DNA of 64,000 bases, from NCBI RefSeq assembly GCF_030852425.1, contig NZ_NSDM01000015.1, forward strand, positions 1 to 64,000, given 5' to 3'. Position numbers and translations under genes: made by a program. The DNA is from Saccharothrix longispora (lineage in GTDB: Bacteria > Actinomycetota > Actinomycetes > Mycobacteriales > Pseudonocardiaceae). Below the pieces are notes generated by a model. That model saw nothing but the letters and a program-made list of their open reading frames with translations, had not been told where the DNA came from and ran no database searches. Positions 53,769 to 62,341 of the stretch are shown here, piece after piece; the stretch's first letter is position 1; each line of letters opens with the position of its first letter.

Positions 53769-54806
53769 GTGCGCACACTCGTCGTGGGTCTGGGCCGAGC
53801 CGGTGCGGAACTGCACCTCCCGGCGCTGGCCAGGGCACGAGCCTCTGTCCGGCAGCTGTTCGACGACCGGCCGGTGGTGGCGTGCGACCCCCGCCGACCG
53901 CTCGCCGAACTGCCCGGCGTGACGGTGGTCGGCAGCCTCGCGGAGGCCGCCGCGCTGCTCGACCCCGGTGACGCGGTGGCGCACGTGTGCACACCGCCGG
54001 CGGTGCGCGCCGAGGTGGTCGCGGAGCTGGCCGAGCGCGGGTTCCGCAACGTGGTCGTGGAGAAGCCGCTGGCCGCGGACACCGACGACCTCGCGCGGGT
54101 CATCCGGCTGCGCCGCCGCCACGGCCTGCGGGTCGCGGTGGCCGAGCCGTGGCTGACCAGCGTGCTCGCCGAACGGCTGGTGGGCCTGGTGCGCGGCGGA
54201 TCGATGGGCGAGCCGCGGTCGGTGTCGATGGAGCTGAACAAGCCGCGGTTCCGCCGGACGCTGTCCGTGCCGGACCAGTCGACCGCGTTCGACGTGGAGC
54301 TGCCGCACGGCGTCGGCCTGGCGCTGCGGCTGGCGGGCAGCGCCCGGGTGACCCACGCGGCCGGGTTCGACCTGGTCGTGGACGACGTGGTGGTGCCCCG
54401 CATGGGCGGCGCGCGCATCGGGCTGCGGCACAACAGCGGGGTGCGCACGGAGATCAGCTCGGACCTGACCTCGCCGGTGCGGGAGCGGCGGATCACCGTG
54501 GAGTTCGAGCGGGGCAGCGCGGTCGGGCACTTCGCGGTCAGCGACGAGGACGACCACGCGCAGCTCACGGTGCTCGTGAACGGGCACCGCGCGCACGAGA
54601 TCATGCGGGACGACGCGATGACCGAATGGGTGATCCGCGCCTACCGGCTGTTCCACGGTTCCGGCGACCAGCACGCGCGGGGGTTCGCGTTCGCCACGGA
54701 CGTGGTGCAGTTGCTGTCGGTGGCCAAGAACATCTGCGCGGAGCCCGTCGTGCCCGCCGCACGGGGTGAATCGACGCCCGGCCGGGTGGCGGCCCGGTTG
54801 CGGTGA
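53769..54806 (+). CDS. Gfo/Idh/MocA-type NAD(P)-dependent oxidoreductase
   Basis: The 345-residue protein begins VRTLVVGLGRAGAELHLPAL, a Rossmann GxGxxG-like start, and continues with DAVAHVCTPPAVRAEVVAELAERGFRNVVVEKPLA, the conserved EKP motif of this family. The C-terminal part (NKPRFRRTLSVPDQST, FDVELPHGVGLALRLAG) forms the substrate-binding sheet. It probably oxidises or reduces a sugar or cyclitol-like ring. GTG at 53769 is the start. It is divergent from the CoA-transferase-like gene. Specific substrate unknown. Confidence 0.87.
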   Translation: MRTLVVGLGRAGAELHLPALARARASVRQLFDDRPVVACDPRRPLAELPGVTVVGSLAEAAALLDPGDAVAHVCTPPAVRAEVVAELAERGFRNVVVEKPLAADTDDLARVIRLRRRHGLRVAVAEPWLTSVLAERLVGLVRGGSMGEPRSVSMELNKPRFRRTLSVPDQSTAFDVELPHGVGLALRLAGSARVTHAAGFDLVVDDVVVPRMGGARIGLRHNSGVRTEISSDLTSPVRERRITVEFERGSAVGHFAVSDEDDHAQLTVLVNGHRAHEIMRDDAMTEWVIRAYRLFHGSGDQHARGFAFATDVVQLLSVAKNICAEPVVPAARGESTPGRVAARLR

Positions 54807-54823
54807 CCCGCTTTCCACGGTGA

Positions 54824-55153
54824 ATGGGCGCGGTCACGGAGTTCACGCACTGGTGCGCGCCGCACGCGAATTCCACCGACCACCGCCCGGTGTCACCGCG
54901 ACAACGCCCTCGGCCCAGCCGCCGGGCCGAAACCGGTCGCGCGGCTCGGCGGGTCCGACGGGCCAGACCGCGCCACGGGGAGCACGATCCGGGCCCGACG
55001 ATCACCGTCGTCCGGCGGCGGACCGACCTGACCGTGGGATCGGCCCTGTCCACCGTCGTCATCCTCGTCCTCGTGCTGCTCGCCCCGTGGCCCCTGCCCT
55101 TCGTCGCCACGTGGGCGACGCTGCTGGTCATCGGCTGGTCGGCGATGCGGTAG
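54824..55153 (+). CDS. Possible small membrane protein
   Basis: An ORF of up to 109 residues ends with a convincing C-terminal part: VVRRRTDLTVGSALSTVVILVLVLLAPWPLPFVATWATLLVIGWSAMR, with two hydrophobic segments and basic residues in front. The first 58 residues are Arg-rich and may not be coding, so the true start is probably internal but no good ribosome binding site is seen. No family was recognised. It lies between the Gfo/Idh-like and PLP decarboxylase genes. Confidence 0.35.
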   Translation: MGAVTEFTHWCAPHANSTDHRPVSPRQRPRPSRRAETGRAARRVRRARPRHGEHDPGPTITVVRRRTDLTVGSALSTVVILVLVLLAPWPLPFVATWATLLVIGWSAMR

Positions 55154-55245
55154 GTGTCCGGTTTCGACGAAGTGGACCGGGACACACCCCTCCGACCACA
55201 CCTAGGGTCCTCGTCGTCCACCCCTCCCCCGCGACTGGAGCCACC

Positions 55246-56604
55246 GTGCTGGACGACCTGGCCGACCTGCTGGACACGACGAGCCGCTACGCCGCGTCGG
55301 TGCTGACCGGTCTGCCCACGCGCCCCGTCGTACGGGCCGCACCGGTCGCACCATCCCCGCTGCCCGAGGCGGGCATCGGCTTCACGGGCGCGCTGGACCT
55401 GTTCGACCGGCGGTGGGCACCGGGCTTCTCAGCCGCCGCCGGCCCCCGCTACCTCGGGTTCGTCACCGGCGGCAGCACCCCCGCCTCGATCGCGGGCGAC
55501 TGGCTGACCTCGGCGTTCGACCAGAACCCGGCCGCCTCGGACGGCACGTCGGCCCCCGACCTGGAACGCGAGACCGTGCGGTGGCTCGCCGCCCTGTTCG
55601 GGTTGGGCGAGGAGCACTCGGGCGCGTTCGTCAGCGGGGCGACCACGTCCAACCTCGTCGGCCTCGCCGTGGCCCGCGAGTGGCTCGGCGAACAGCTCGG
55701 GGTGTCCGTGGCCGACGAGGGCGTCGGCGCGCTCGGACCGGTGCGCGTGCACTCGGGAGCCGCGCACTCCAGCGTGTCCAAGGCGCTGTCCGTGCTCGGC
55801 CTGGGCCGCGACAGCCTGCGCCCGGTGCCCACCCTGCCCGGCCGCGAGGCGATCGACGTCGACCGGTTGGCCGACGAGCTCGACGGCACACCCGCGATCG
55901 TCGTGGCGAACGCGGGCACGGTCGACACGGTCGACTTCGACGACCTGCGCGCACTGGTGGACCTGCGGTCGCGGAAGAAGTTCTGGCTGCACGTCGACGC
56001 CGCGTTCGGCGGGTTCGCCGCCCTGTCACCACGGCACGCACACCTGGTCGACGGCCTCGCCGACGCCGACTCGGTGTGCGTCGACCTGCACAAGTGGCTC
56101 AACGTCCCCTACGACTCGGCCGTCCAGTTCACCCGCCGCCGCGACCTCCAGCTGAAGGTCTTCCGCAACGCGGCCCCCTACCTCGGACAGCCCACCGACA
56201 ACCCGGACTTCGTCCACCTGACCCCGGAGAACTCGCGCCGCCTGCGCGCCCTGGCCACCTGGTTCACCCTCACCGCCTACGGCCGCGACGGCCACCGCGA
56301 CATCGTCGAGCGCTGCACCGCCCTGGCGCGCGACCTGGGCGACCGCATCGCCCGGACCCCCACCCTGCGCCTGCTCTCCCCCGTCCTCCTCAACGTCGTC
56401 TGCTTCACCCTCGCCCACGACCCCACCAGGGAACGCGTCGCCGAAGCCGCGCACCGCATCGCCGCCACGGGCGACACCTTCCTCACCACCACCGTCCACA
56501 AGGGACAACCGGCGCTGCGCGCCGCGTTCAGCAACTGGCGCACCCGACCGACCGACGTCACCACCGTCCACAACGCCCTGACCACCGCCTGCGCCGACCT
56601 CTGA
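55246..56604 (+). CDS. PLP-dependent group II decarboxylase-like enzyme
   Basis: The 452-residue protein has the group II decarboxylase layout: FVSGATTSNLVGLAVAREW, VRVHSGAAHSSVSKALSVLGLG (His stacking on PLP), NAGTVDTVDFDDL, WLHVDAAFGGFAAL (Asp-x-Ala) and CVDLHKWLNVPYDS with the PLP lysine. It should decarboxylate an aromatic or acidic amino acid to an amine. GTG at 55246 follows GGAG with five bases; TAGGGT at 55203-55208 is a likely -10 box. The 3' third uses C-ending codons heavily. Exact substrate is unknown. Confidence 0.92.
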   Translation: MLDDLADLLDTTSRYAASVLTGLPTRPVVRAAPVAPSPLPEAGIGFTGALDLFDRRWAPGFSAAAGPRYLGFVTGGSTPASIAGDWLTSAFDQNPAASDGTSAPDLERETVRWLAALFGLGEEHSGAFVSGATTSNLVGLAVAREWLGEQLGVSVADEGVGALGPVRVHSGAAHSSVSKALSVLGLGRDSLRPVPTLPGREAIDVDRLADELDGTPAIVVANAGTVDTVDFDDLRALVDLRSRKKFWLHVDAAFGGFAALSPRHAHLVDGLADADSVCVDLHKWLNVPYDSAVQFTRRRDLQLKVFRNAAPYLGQPTDNPDFVHLTPENSRRLRALATWFTLTAYGRDGHRDIVERCTALARDLGDRIARTPTLRLLSPVLLNVVCFTLAHDPTRERVAEAAHRIAATGDTFLTTTVHKGQPALRAAFSNWRTRPTDVTTVHNALTTACADL

Positions 56605-56648
56605 ACACCCACCCCGCCACTCGACCGGGCGATCACCGGAGAACAGGA

Positions 56649-56681
56649 CCGCCCGGCCCCCGCGCAGCGAGGACCGGGCGG
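56649..56681. terminator. Bidirectional terminator hairpin
   Basis: CCGCCCGG (56649-56656) and CCGGGCGG (56674-56681) form a perfect 8-bp stem, extended by pairs with one mismatch. It lies between the convergent decarboxylase and endonuclease genes. Confidence 0.6.
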
Positions 56682-56694
56682 ACCGCGAAACGGC

Positions 56695-57870
56695 TCAACC
56701 CCAGATCGACGTCGCCCACTCCGGGTGGTCGACGAACGGGTTGCGGTTGTGCTGGAAGCTCTCGTAGATCACCTGGTTGCGCCGCTTCTCGAACGCGTCC
56801 GGCGGGTCCTGGGCGTTCCACCGGAGCAGCACCGGCAGACGACCGTGGTACGGCGCGGTCCCGTTGTTCACGGCGTTGTTCATCTCCAGGTCCGGCCAGC
56901 CGTCACCGCCCTCGTAGCGCACCGCCATGTAGAACAGCATCCGCGCCACGTCGCCCTTCACCGCGTCGCGCGGCTCCCACGAGTCGGCGTCGGTGTAGTT
57001 GCCCGGCGCCTCGCCCGCCGCCGAACCACCCGTGTCGAAGTCCTTGTTGCCCCGGTTCGCGTTGACCGACACGTCCTCCGGCCGCAGGTGGTGCACGTCG
57101 GTGCCCGGCCCGGTCGCCGTGCCGAAGTCACCGTGCGACTTGGCCCAGACGTGCTCCCGGTTCCAGTCGTTCGCGTTGCCGCCGTTGGTCGTCTTGGCCT
57201 GGGACCGCCCCGAGTACAGCAGGATCACGTTGGCGCTGTTGGCCGGGTCCTGGTCGGTGACCTTCAACGCCTCCCACACCTGGTCGTAGCTCAGCTTGGT
57301 CTGGGTCCTGACGATCCCGTTGAGCGCCGTCTTCAGCGCCGTCCCGGACTTGCCGATCGCCGTGCGGTAGTAGGTGTCGTCGTAGCCGCCACCGGGAGCG
57401 GACGTCGTGGTCGTCGGCCGGACCGTGGTGGTGCTCGTCGGCGACGTGCCCGCGAACGCGAACGCCGTCGGCGACGTCAGCCCGGCGTGCGAGAAGTACG
57501 CCCCCAACGGACCGGTCACGTCGACCTGCCGCCCCAACAGCGACGGGTTGCTCCTCAACCCCCACTGGGCGCGGAACGACGACGTGATCTGCACGTACAG
57601 CATCTGACCGGTGGCGGTCTGCCCCGGCGAATCCGCCAGGGCCAGCGCGTAGTCGGACGGGAAACCGGACCGCACCACGGTGCTGGTGGCGGTCGGCTGC
57701 CCCACCACGTAACCCCGCACGGTGGCCGACACGCCGTTCTGCTGACCGATCGCCTGGGCGACCGTGATCGGAGCGGCACCGGCCGCGGTGCTCGGGACCA
57801 GCAGGGCGGTGGCGACCACCACGACGGACGCGACAACGGCAAGGGGATGCAGCAGGGATTTGTATCGCAC
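56695..57870 (-). CDS. Secreted endonuclease I-like nuclease with N-terminal OB-like domain
   Basis: The 391-residue protein has a signal peptide (1-32), an OB-like domain of the YhcR/DUF6359 kind (ITVAQAIGQQNGVSATVRGYVVG), a Thr-rich linker and an endonuclease I (EndA/NucM) domain. The nuclease motifs include NREHVWAKSHGDFG (conserved His), GPGTDVHHLRPEDVSVNANRGN and EPRDAVKGDVARMLFYMAVRY. It should cut DNA or RNA non-specifically outside the cell using Mg2+. GTG at 57870 follows GGAGGAGA. Its role is probably scavenging of phosphate or nucleotides. Confidence 0.93.
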   Translation of the reverse strand: MRYKSLLHPLAVVASVVVVATALLVPSTAAGAAPITVAQAIGQQNGVSATVRGYVVGQPTATSTVVRSGFPSDYALALADSPGQTATGQMLYVQITSSFRAQWGLRSNPSLLGRQVDVTGPLGAYFSHAGLTSPTAFAFAGTSPTSTTTVRPTTTTSAPGGGYDDTYYRTAIGKSGTALKTALNGIVRTQTKLSYDQVWEALKVTDQDPANSANVILLYSGRSQAKTTNGGNANDWNREHVWAKSHGDFGTATGPGTDVHHLRPEDVSVNANRGNKDFDTGGSAAGEAPGNYTDADSWEPRDAVKGDVARMLFYMAVRYEGGDGWPDLEMNNAVNNGTAPYHGRLPVLLRWNAQDPPDAFEKRRNQVIYESFQHNRNPFVDHPEWATSIWG

Positions 57871-58555
57871 GATGAGGTGTCTCCTCCCCGAGTGCGGCGT
57901 CGCAGGGTGGCCGCACTCGGGGAGGATCGCACGAAAAACAACACTTCAGAGTGAATGATCACCGAACATTGTTGACCAACCGACGAACTGTTGACGCACT
58001 CTCGCCACGCGCGACACCTGCCCGTGCGACGACATACCCCAGCGCAGGGCACACCCGCCCCCTGCGCGTTCAACGGACTTCACGAGGCCGCGAGCAGATG
58101 TACGTCGTCCCGGTGGACCGTCACCACGTCGGGGCCGTCGTCGTGCTCGGCGAGCGAGGTCTGTCGGGCACTCGGATCATTTTTTGCCCACACTGAAGCA
58201 ATAGGGACCAGTGGTACCATTTCGCCGCCGAAGCCGAGGGCCACCCGAGCCCACCTGAGCAGCAGTTCCGGCGCCCGATCGTCGTGCGTCGGGGTCGCCG
58301 CGACGAGACCGGCGGCCAACTCCTCATGCGAACGGATCAGCGCCACCAGCCGCCCGAGCAGCCCTGACCGCGCACCCCGACGCGCGGAGCTGGACGTTCT
58401 CCACGACGCCGCTGGGCCGCACCGAGGTCGGCGACGACTCACCCGGCGCGACCACCCGGGCACCTCCCACGCCCCGTTCGCCGGGGTCCCGGTTGCCGAA
58501 CGCGACGAGCCGGGCGGGTGGTTCGACCACGGCGTGATCGTCGCACGTGCCCGCG
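57871..58555. other. 685-base region with a repeat element and gene remnants
   Basis: No intact gene is supported. Minus-strand frames between 58550 and 58080 have coding-like stretches in two frames: VVEPPARLVAFGNRDPGERG in one, and RLVALIRSHEELAAGLVAAT with ELLLRWARVALGFGG in the other, as if one small gene were frameshifted near 58390. No family was recognised. The 30-bp element copy 3 lies inside at 58189-58218. Confidence 0.4.
58189..58218. repeat. 30-bp dispersed element, copy 3
   Basis: It begins CACACTGAAGCAATAGGG and ends ACCAGTGGTACC, differing from copy 2 at two positions. It lies 319 bases upstream of the endonuclease start on the minus strand and inside a possibly degenerate region, so which gene it controls is unclear. 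Confidence 0.65.
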
Positions 58556-59317
58556 TCAGCGCGCCGGCGACACCGGCTCCCGGGCCGCCGCCCACTCCGC
58601 CAGGCGCGGTGCGAGCAGCTCGTAGAGGCCCGGGTCCAGGGCCATGCCGGTGTGCGTGCTCCCGAGCTCGACGCACTCGGCGCACGGGTCGGCGCACAGC
58701 TCCGGCGGCGCGATGACGTCGTTGCACGAGGAGAACGCCAGCGCGGGCACGGTCAGCGGATCGGCCATGGCGGTGGAGTTGGTGTCGTAGCACGGCCCGG
58801 CGAAGCAGTCCTCGTCCAGCAGGCCCGGCAGGCCGGCGGCGGAGAGGCGGGCCAGGGTGCGGGCCACGCGGACCACGCTGGGGTGCGCGCCGAGGGTGTC
58901 CAGGACGGGACTGGCCAGCATCACGATGCCGCGCACCAGTTCCGGGCGGCGCACGGCCAGGAGGCGGGCCAGTCCTCCCCCGCGGCTCTGGCCGAACAGG
59001 ACCACCGGGCCGCCGGTGGCCTCGTGGTGCGCTTCGAGCCGCTGTTCGAGGCGGTCCACCAGCGCGGTGGTGCACCCGACGTTGAGGCCGATGCGCGCCC
59101 CGATCGGCACGTAGCCGCGACGGGCGAGCCAGGTGCGGGTCAGCCGCAGGCTGAGGTCGCCGAAGCCGAACCCGGGCACCAGCAGCACACCGGTGCCGCG
59201 CCCCTGGCCGGGGTCGGCGTCGCGCCAGGCCGCGTGGGACAGCAGGCGCGGGATGCCGAGCACGGCCAGCAGCACCTGCTCCCGGGCCATGGCCCGGGCA
59301 CCGTCGACGACACCCAT
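58556..59317 (-). CDS. Alpha/beta-hydrolase fold protein (lipase/esterase-like)
   Basis: The 253-residue protein has GTGVLLVPGFGFGDLSLRL (oxyanion region), nucleophile elbow VLFGQSRGGGLARLLA (G-x-S-x-G), an acidic residue in NDVIAPPE and a terminal histidine in LGSTHTGMALDPG. This matches lipase-like hydrolases of actinomycetes. Several cysteines (CFAGPC, CADPCAEC) could form disulfides, but no clear signal peptide exists. ATG at 59317 follows GGGAGG. A sigma-B-like promoter lies at 59369-59393. Confidence 0.85.
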   Translation of the reverse strand: MGVVDGARAMAREQVLLAVLGIPRLLSHAAWRDADPGQGRGTGVLLVPGFGFGDLSLRLTRTWLARRGYVPIGARIGLNVGCTTALVDRLEQRLEAHHEATGGPVVLFGQSRGGGLARLLAVRRPELVRGIVMLASPVLDTLGAHPSVVRVARTLARLSAAGLPGLLDEDCFAGPCYDTNSTAMADPLTVPALAFSSCNDVIAPPELCADPCAECVELGSTHTGMALDPGLYELLAPRLAEWAAAREPVSPAR

Positions 59318-59368
59318 GGGCACCTCCCTCTCCGGCCTCGTCCCTCCCGCGCCGTCCGGGACCGGAGG

Positions 59369-59393
59369 GTTCCCGGTCCCGCGCCGGCGAATC
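59369..59393 (-). promoter_or_regulatory. Sigma-B-like promoter of the hydrolase gene
   Basis: On the minus strand GATTCG (59393-59388) and GGGAAC (59374-59369) are 13 bases apart, matching the GNNT...GGGTAY pattern of stress sigma factors of the SigB/SigF type, 51 bases ahead of the ATG. Confidence 0.5.
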
Positions 59394-59409
59394 CCGGTGC
59401 GCCCGGACC

Positions 59410-59434
59410 GTTTGCCGGCGGAGATGGTGGGAAC
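59410..59434 (+). promoter_or_regulatory. Sigma-B-like promoter of the methyltransferase gene
   Basis: GTTTGC (59410-59415) and GGGAAC (59429-59434) are 13 bases apart. The ATG follows nine bases later, so the transcript would be almost leaderless. Confidence 0.55.
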
Positions 59435-59443
59435 CACACTCCT

Positions 59444-60091
59444 ATGTGGATGTGGAGGCCGCCGGGGGTCTACCGGCCGCAGGACGACACGTGGCTGATG
59501 GTCGAGGCCCTGGCCGACGCGGGCGTCCCGCCGGGTGGACGGGCCCTGGACGTGTGCACGGGTACGGGCGCGCTGGCGGTCGCCGCCGCACGCGCCGGTG
59601 CGAGAGAAGTGACGGCGGTGGACCGGTGCCGCCGCGCCGTGCTGGCCGCCAGGGTGAACGGCGCGGTGCGCGGCATCCGGGTCGAGGCCCGGCACGGCGA
59701 CTTCGGCGACCTCGTCGGCGAGGACCCCTACGACCTGATCACCGCCAACCCGCCGTACGTGCCGAGCACCGGGGTGCCCGACAGCGGACCGGAGCGGGCG
59801 TGGGACGCGGGCCGTCGGGGCCGTGCGGTGCTCGACCGGCTGTGCGCGGTGATGCCGCTGTTGCTGGCGGACAAGGGGGTCGGGCTGATCGTGCACTCGA
59901 CGCTGTGCGACTCGGACACCACGCTGCACCAGTTGCGCGGCGGCGGGCTCAAGGCGTCGGTCGTCGCGCGCCGCACCATTCCCTTCGGACCGGTGATGCG
60001 CGGGCGGGCGCGGTGGCTGGAGGAGCAGGGGCTCATCGCGCCGGGGCAGACGGAGGAGGAACTGGTGGTGGTCCGTGCCGACGCGGCGTGA
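59444..60091 (+). CDS. HemK2/MTQ2-like class I methyltransferase
   Basis: This 215-residue protein has PQDDTWLMVEALADAG, the SAM-binding motif ALDVCTGTGALAVAAARAGA and the NPPYVPSTG active-site motif (NPPY) of glutamine/adenine N-methyltransferases such as HemK/PrmC and MTQ2. It lacks the N-terminal helical domain of PrmC, hence the HemK2-like call. ATG at 59444 is close to ATG 59450, either could be used. The stop overlaps the CDGSH gene by 17 bases. It probably methylates a protein; the target is unknown. Confidence 0.9.
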   Translation: MWMWRPPGVYRPQDDTWLMVEALADAGVPPGGRALDVCTGTGALAVAAARAGAREVTAVDRCRRAVLAARVNGAVRGIRVEARHGDFGDLVGEDPYDLITANPPYVPSTGVPDSGPERAWDAGRRGRAVLDRLCAVMPLLLADKGVGLIVHSTLCDSDTTLHQLRGGGLKASVVARRTIPFGPVMRGRARWLEEQGLIAPGQTEEELVVVRADAA

Positions 60092-60266
60092 CTCGCGCAA
60101 GGTGACCGTGGTGCCCGGCGGGCCCCTCCTGGTGGAGGGACCGGTCGAGGTGGAACTGGACGACGGGACGCTGGTCGAGTCCGACCGGTTCGTCGTCGCG
60201 GTGTGCTCGTGCCGCCGCAGCAAGCGCTACCCGTTCTGCGACACGAGCCACCGCAAACGCCGTTAG
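60075..60266 (+). CDS. CDGSH iron-sulfur domain protein
   Basis: The 63-residue protein ends with CSCRRSKRYPFCDTSHRKRR, the 2Fe-2S ligands of the CDGSH family (C-x-C...C...H; CDTSH replaces CDGSH). It should be a small redox or iron-sulfur transfer protein. GTG at 60075 lies inside the end of the methyltransferase gene, indicating co-translation. Its 3' end overlaps the convergent iron-enzyme gene by four bases. Confidence 0.93.
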   Translation: MPTRRDSRKVTVVPGGPLLVEGPVEVELDDGTLVESDRFVVAVCSCRRSKRYPFCDTSHRKRR

Positions 60267-61276
60267 GCGGATTCCTCGGGGAGGGGCAGGCGCAACGCCG
60301 TCTGCCCCTCCTGCCACGCGCCGAGCAGGTGCTCGCCCAGGCGTGCCTCCAGCAGTTCGGTGGCCTGCACGCCGAACACCACGGACCCGGTCAGCTCCGG
60401 CTCCCGGTCGAGCAGGTCGCCGATCACGTCGCGCCGCATGATCTGCTCGTGGACCGCGTCCGCCTCGATGTGCTCGGTGAAGAACTCCACGCAGTCGGGG
60501 TGCGCGCCCATCCGCTCCAGCGCCTTCGCCACCCGGGCGGCGCTGGGCGCGGTGGTGATCTCGGCGGCGGCGAAGTGGCCGACCAGGGCGCCGCGCAGCG
60601 AGCGGTGCAGCCCGCACAGCGACATCAGGTTGACGGTGGCGAGCACGACCGCGGGCGCGTTCTCCAGGTAACCCAGGTAGTCGTCGGACAGGCCCGCGCC
60701 GAGCAGCAGGTCCCCGAACAGCCGCGAGTGCATCCGATCCGCCCGACCGCCGCCGAACTCGTCGAACTCGACGGCCACCAGCGCCGCCTTCGCCCGGCCG
60801 CGCAGCCTGGGGATCACCCAGGCGTGCGGGTCGGCCTCCTTCAGGTGGTAGATGGAGCGCAGGGCGAAGTACTCGCGCACCTGCCACCACTCCCCCCGGT
60901 CCTTGAGGAAGTGGCTGACGCCGGAACCGTCGACCGGCTCCACCAGCAGCTCGTCGAGCACACCGGTGATGTCGGCGCCGCCCGGCACGTCGGCGCGCAG
61001 CGCGTCGAGGAACACCGTCTCCAGCAGGCCGCGGAACCGGATCAGCTCCGGGTCCCACTCCCACTCGTCCGTGACGCCGGCCCAGCCCTGGTAGTGCAGT
61101 TCGTAGCACAGGTGCAGGGCGAGCTGGAGGTCCTCGCCGTACGGGTCGGCCGCGACCGACGAGGGCAGGGCGACGGCGGGCGGCGCGCCGCGCAGGGCGT
61201 CGAGGACTGCTTCCGACAACGGCCCGCGCGGCGCGGGGAGCACGGCCGACTCGACGGCCCGGTCCACAGTGGTCAT
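60263..61276 (-). CDS. Haem-oxygenase-fold iron-containing redox enzyme
   Basis: The 337-residue protein belongs to the HDO-like group: helical bundle with QLALHLCYELHYQGW, EADPHAWVIPRLRGRAKAALVAVEFDEFGGG, RMHSRLFGDLL and EHIEADAVHEQIMRRDV. The Glu/His/Asp residues in these segments are the expected di-iron ligands. The reaction is unknown; relatives carry out oxidative cleavage or desaturation. It starts at ATG 61276, nine bases after the YbdK-like stop, so it is in the FAD-Rieske operon, and it is convergent with the CDGSH gene. Confidence 0.9.
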   Translation of the reverse strand: MTTVDRAVESAVLPAPRGPLSEAVLDALRGAPPAVALPSSVAADPYGEDLQLALHLCYELHYQGWAGVTDEWEWDPELIRFRGLLETVFLDALRADVPGGADITGVLDELLVEPVDGSGVSHFLKDRGEWWQVREYFALRSIYHLKEADPHAWVIPRLRGRAKAALVAVEFDEFGGGRADRMHSRLFGDLLLGAGLSDDYLGYLENAPAVVLATVNLMSLCGLHRSLRGALVGHFAAAEITTAPSAARVAKALERMGAHPDCVEFFTEHIEADAVHEQIMRRDVIGDLLDREPELTGSVVFGVQATELLEARLGEHLLGAWQEGQTALRLPLPEESA

Positions 61277-61285
61277 GCGGGTGGA

Positions 61286-62341
61286 CTACCCAGTTCCCGC
61301 CTCGATGCACGTGATCGTCGCCGCTTCGGGCGAACCGGCCCGCTGTTGGCGCACCGCCCCGTTGCCCTCCGCGAGCACCCGGTCGAGCAGCGACCGTACC
61401 GCGACGCGGTCCTCCCCCAACGCGTCGGCCGCGTGGTCGAACAGCGCCTCCAGCAGCTCGGGCACGGGGACGCGCCGCGCGGTCAGCGGATCGACCCCGT
61501 CACCGGTCAGCCCGTATCGCGCGGCCGACCACACCGCCGCCGCCAGCACCTGCTCGTCCAGCTCCGGCGCGGGTCCCGGCGGCGTGGCGGCCACCAGGGC
61601 GCGGGTCAGCGCCGCCTGGAGCACCGCCTCCCCGGGCGTGGCCGCGGTGTCCGCGACCCGCACCTCCACGGTGGGGTACCTCGGCGACGGTCGGGCGAAC
61701 CAGAACGTCTGGCTCTCGTCCACCAGCACGCCGAGGTCGACCAGCCTGGCCACGGCGGCGTCGTGCGCGGCGGCGTCCGCGAAGTGCGGGGTGACGCCCG
61801 AACCGGGGAACTTCGACTGCTCCACGATCCGCCAGCTCGCGTAGCCGGTGTCGCGGCCCGCCCAGAACGGCGAGTTCGCGCCCAGCGCGAGCAGCGCGGG
61901 CAACCAGCGCCGCAGGTGGTTGACCACGTGCACGGCGGTGTCCCGGTCGGGCACGCCGACGTGCACGTGGCAGCCGTTGCTCTGGTAGTCGGTCACCTGC
62001 GCCCGGAACAGCTCCTCGACCCGCCCGTACCGGCCACCGGGCGCGAACCCCGGCGCCGGGTCGGCGAGCGGCGGCGTCCCGGAGGCCAGCAGCCGCAGCC
62101 CCGACGCCTTCGCCGCGCCCACCAGCGCACGGCGGCCGGCGACCAGCTGCGCGCCCAGCCCGTCCAGGTCGTCGCACACGCCGGTGGCGAACTCGACCTG
62201 GGTGCCCATCAGCTCCGGGTGCGCCTTCGCGCCCGGCGGCAGCTCCTCGACCCTGGCCAGCACCTCGGCCGCGCGCGGCACCGGGCGCAGCGTCGTGGGG
62301 TCGACCAGGAGGAACTCCTCCTCCGCTCCGATCGTGCTCAA
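61286..62341 (-). CDS. YbdK-type carboxylate-amine ligase (glutamate-cysteine ligase family 2)
   Basis: The 351-residue enzyme has TIGAEEEFLLVDPTTLRPVP near the N-terminus, then LMGTQVEFATGVC, YQSNGCHVHVGVPDRDTAV (active-site histidines) and SPRYPTVEVRVADT. These are hallmarks of the GCS2 family, which ligates a carboxylate and an amine with ATP, for example weak glutamate-cysteine ligase. The start is TTG at 62341, overlapping the TGA of the FAD-Rieske gene (TTGA). Its placement with iron-sulfur and redox enzymes suggests a thiol or small-molecule antioxidant role. Confidence 0.92.
   Translation of the reverse strand: MSTIGAEEEFLLVDPTTLRPVPRAAEVLARVEELPPGAKAHPELMGTQVEFATGVCDDLDGLGAQLVAGRRALVGAAKASGLRLLASGTPPLADPAPGFAPGGRYGRVEELFRAQVTDYQSNGCHVHVGVPDRDTAVHVVNHLRRWLPALLALGANSPFWAGRDTGYASWRIVEQSKFPGSGVTPHFADAAAHDAAVARLVDLGVLVDESQTFWFARPSPRYPTVEVRVADTAATPGEAVLQAALTRALVAATPPGPAPELDEQVLAAAVWSAARYGLTGDGVDPLTARRVPVPELLEALFDHAADALGEDRVAVRSLLDRVLAEGNGAVRQQRAGSPEAATITCIEAGTG

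Noticed and set aside
57951..58196. Small plus-strand ORF of 81 codons ending in element copy 3
   Set aside because: Codon bias fades at both ends and no ribosome binding site or family is recognised; the minus strand is more coding-like.
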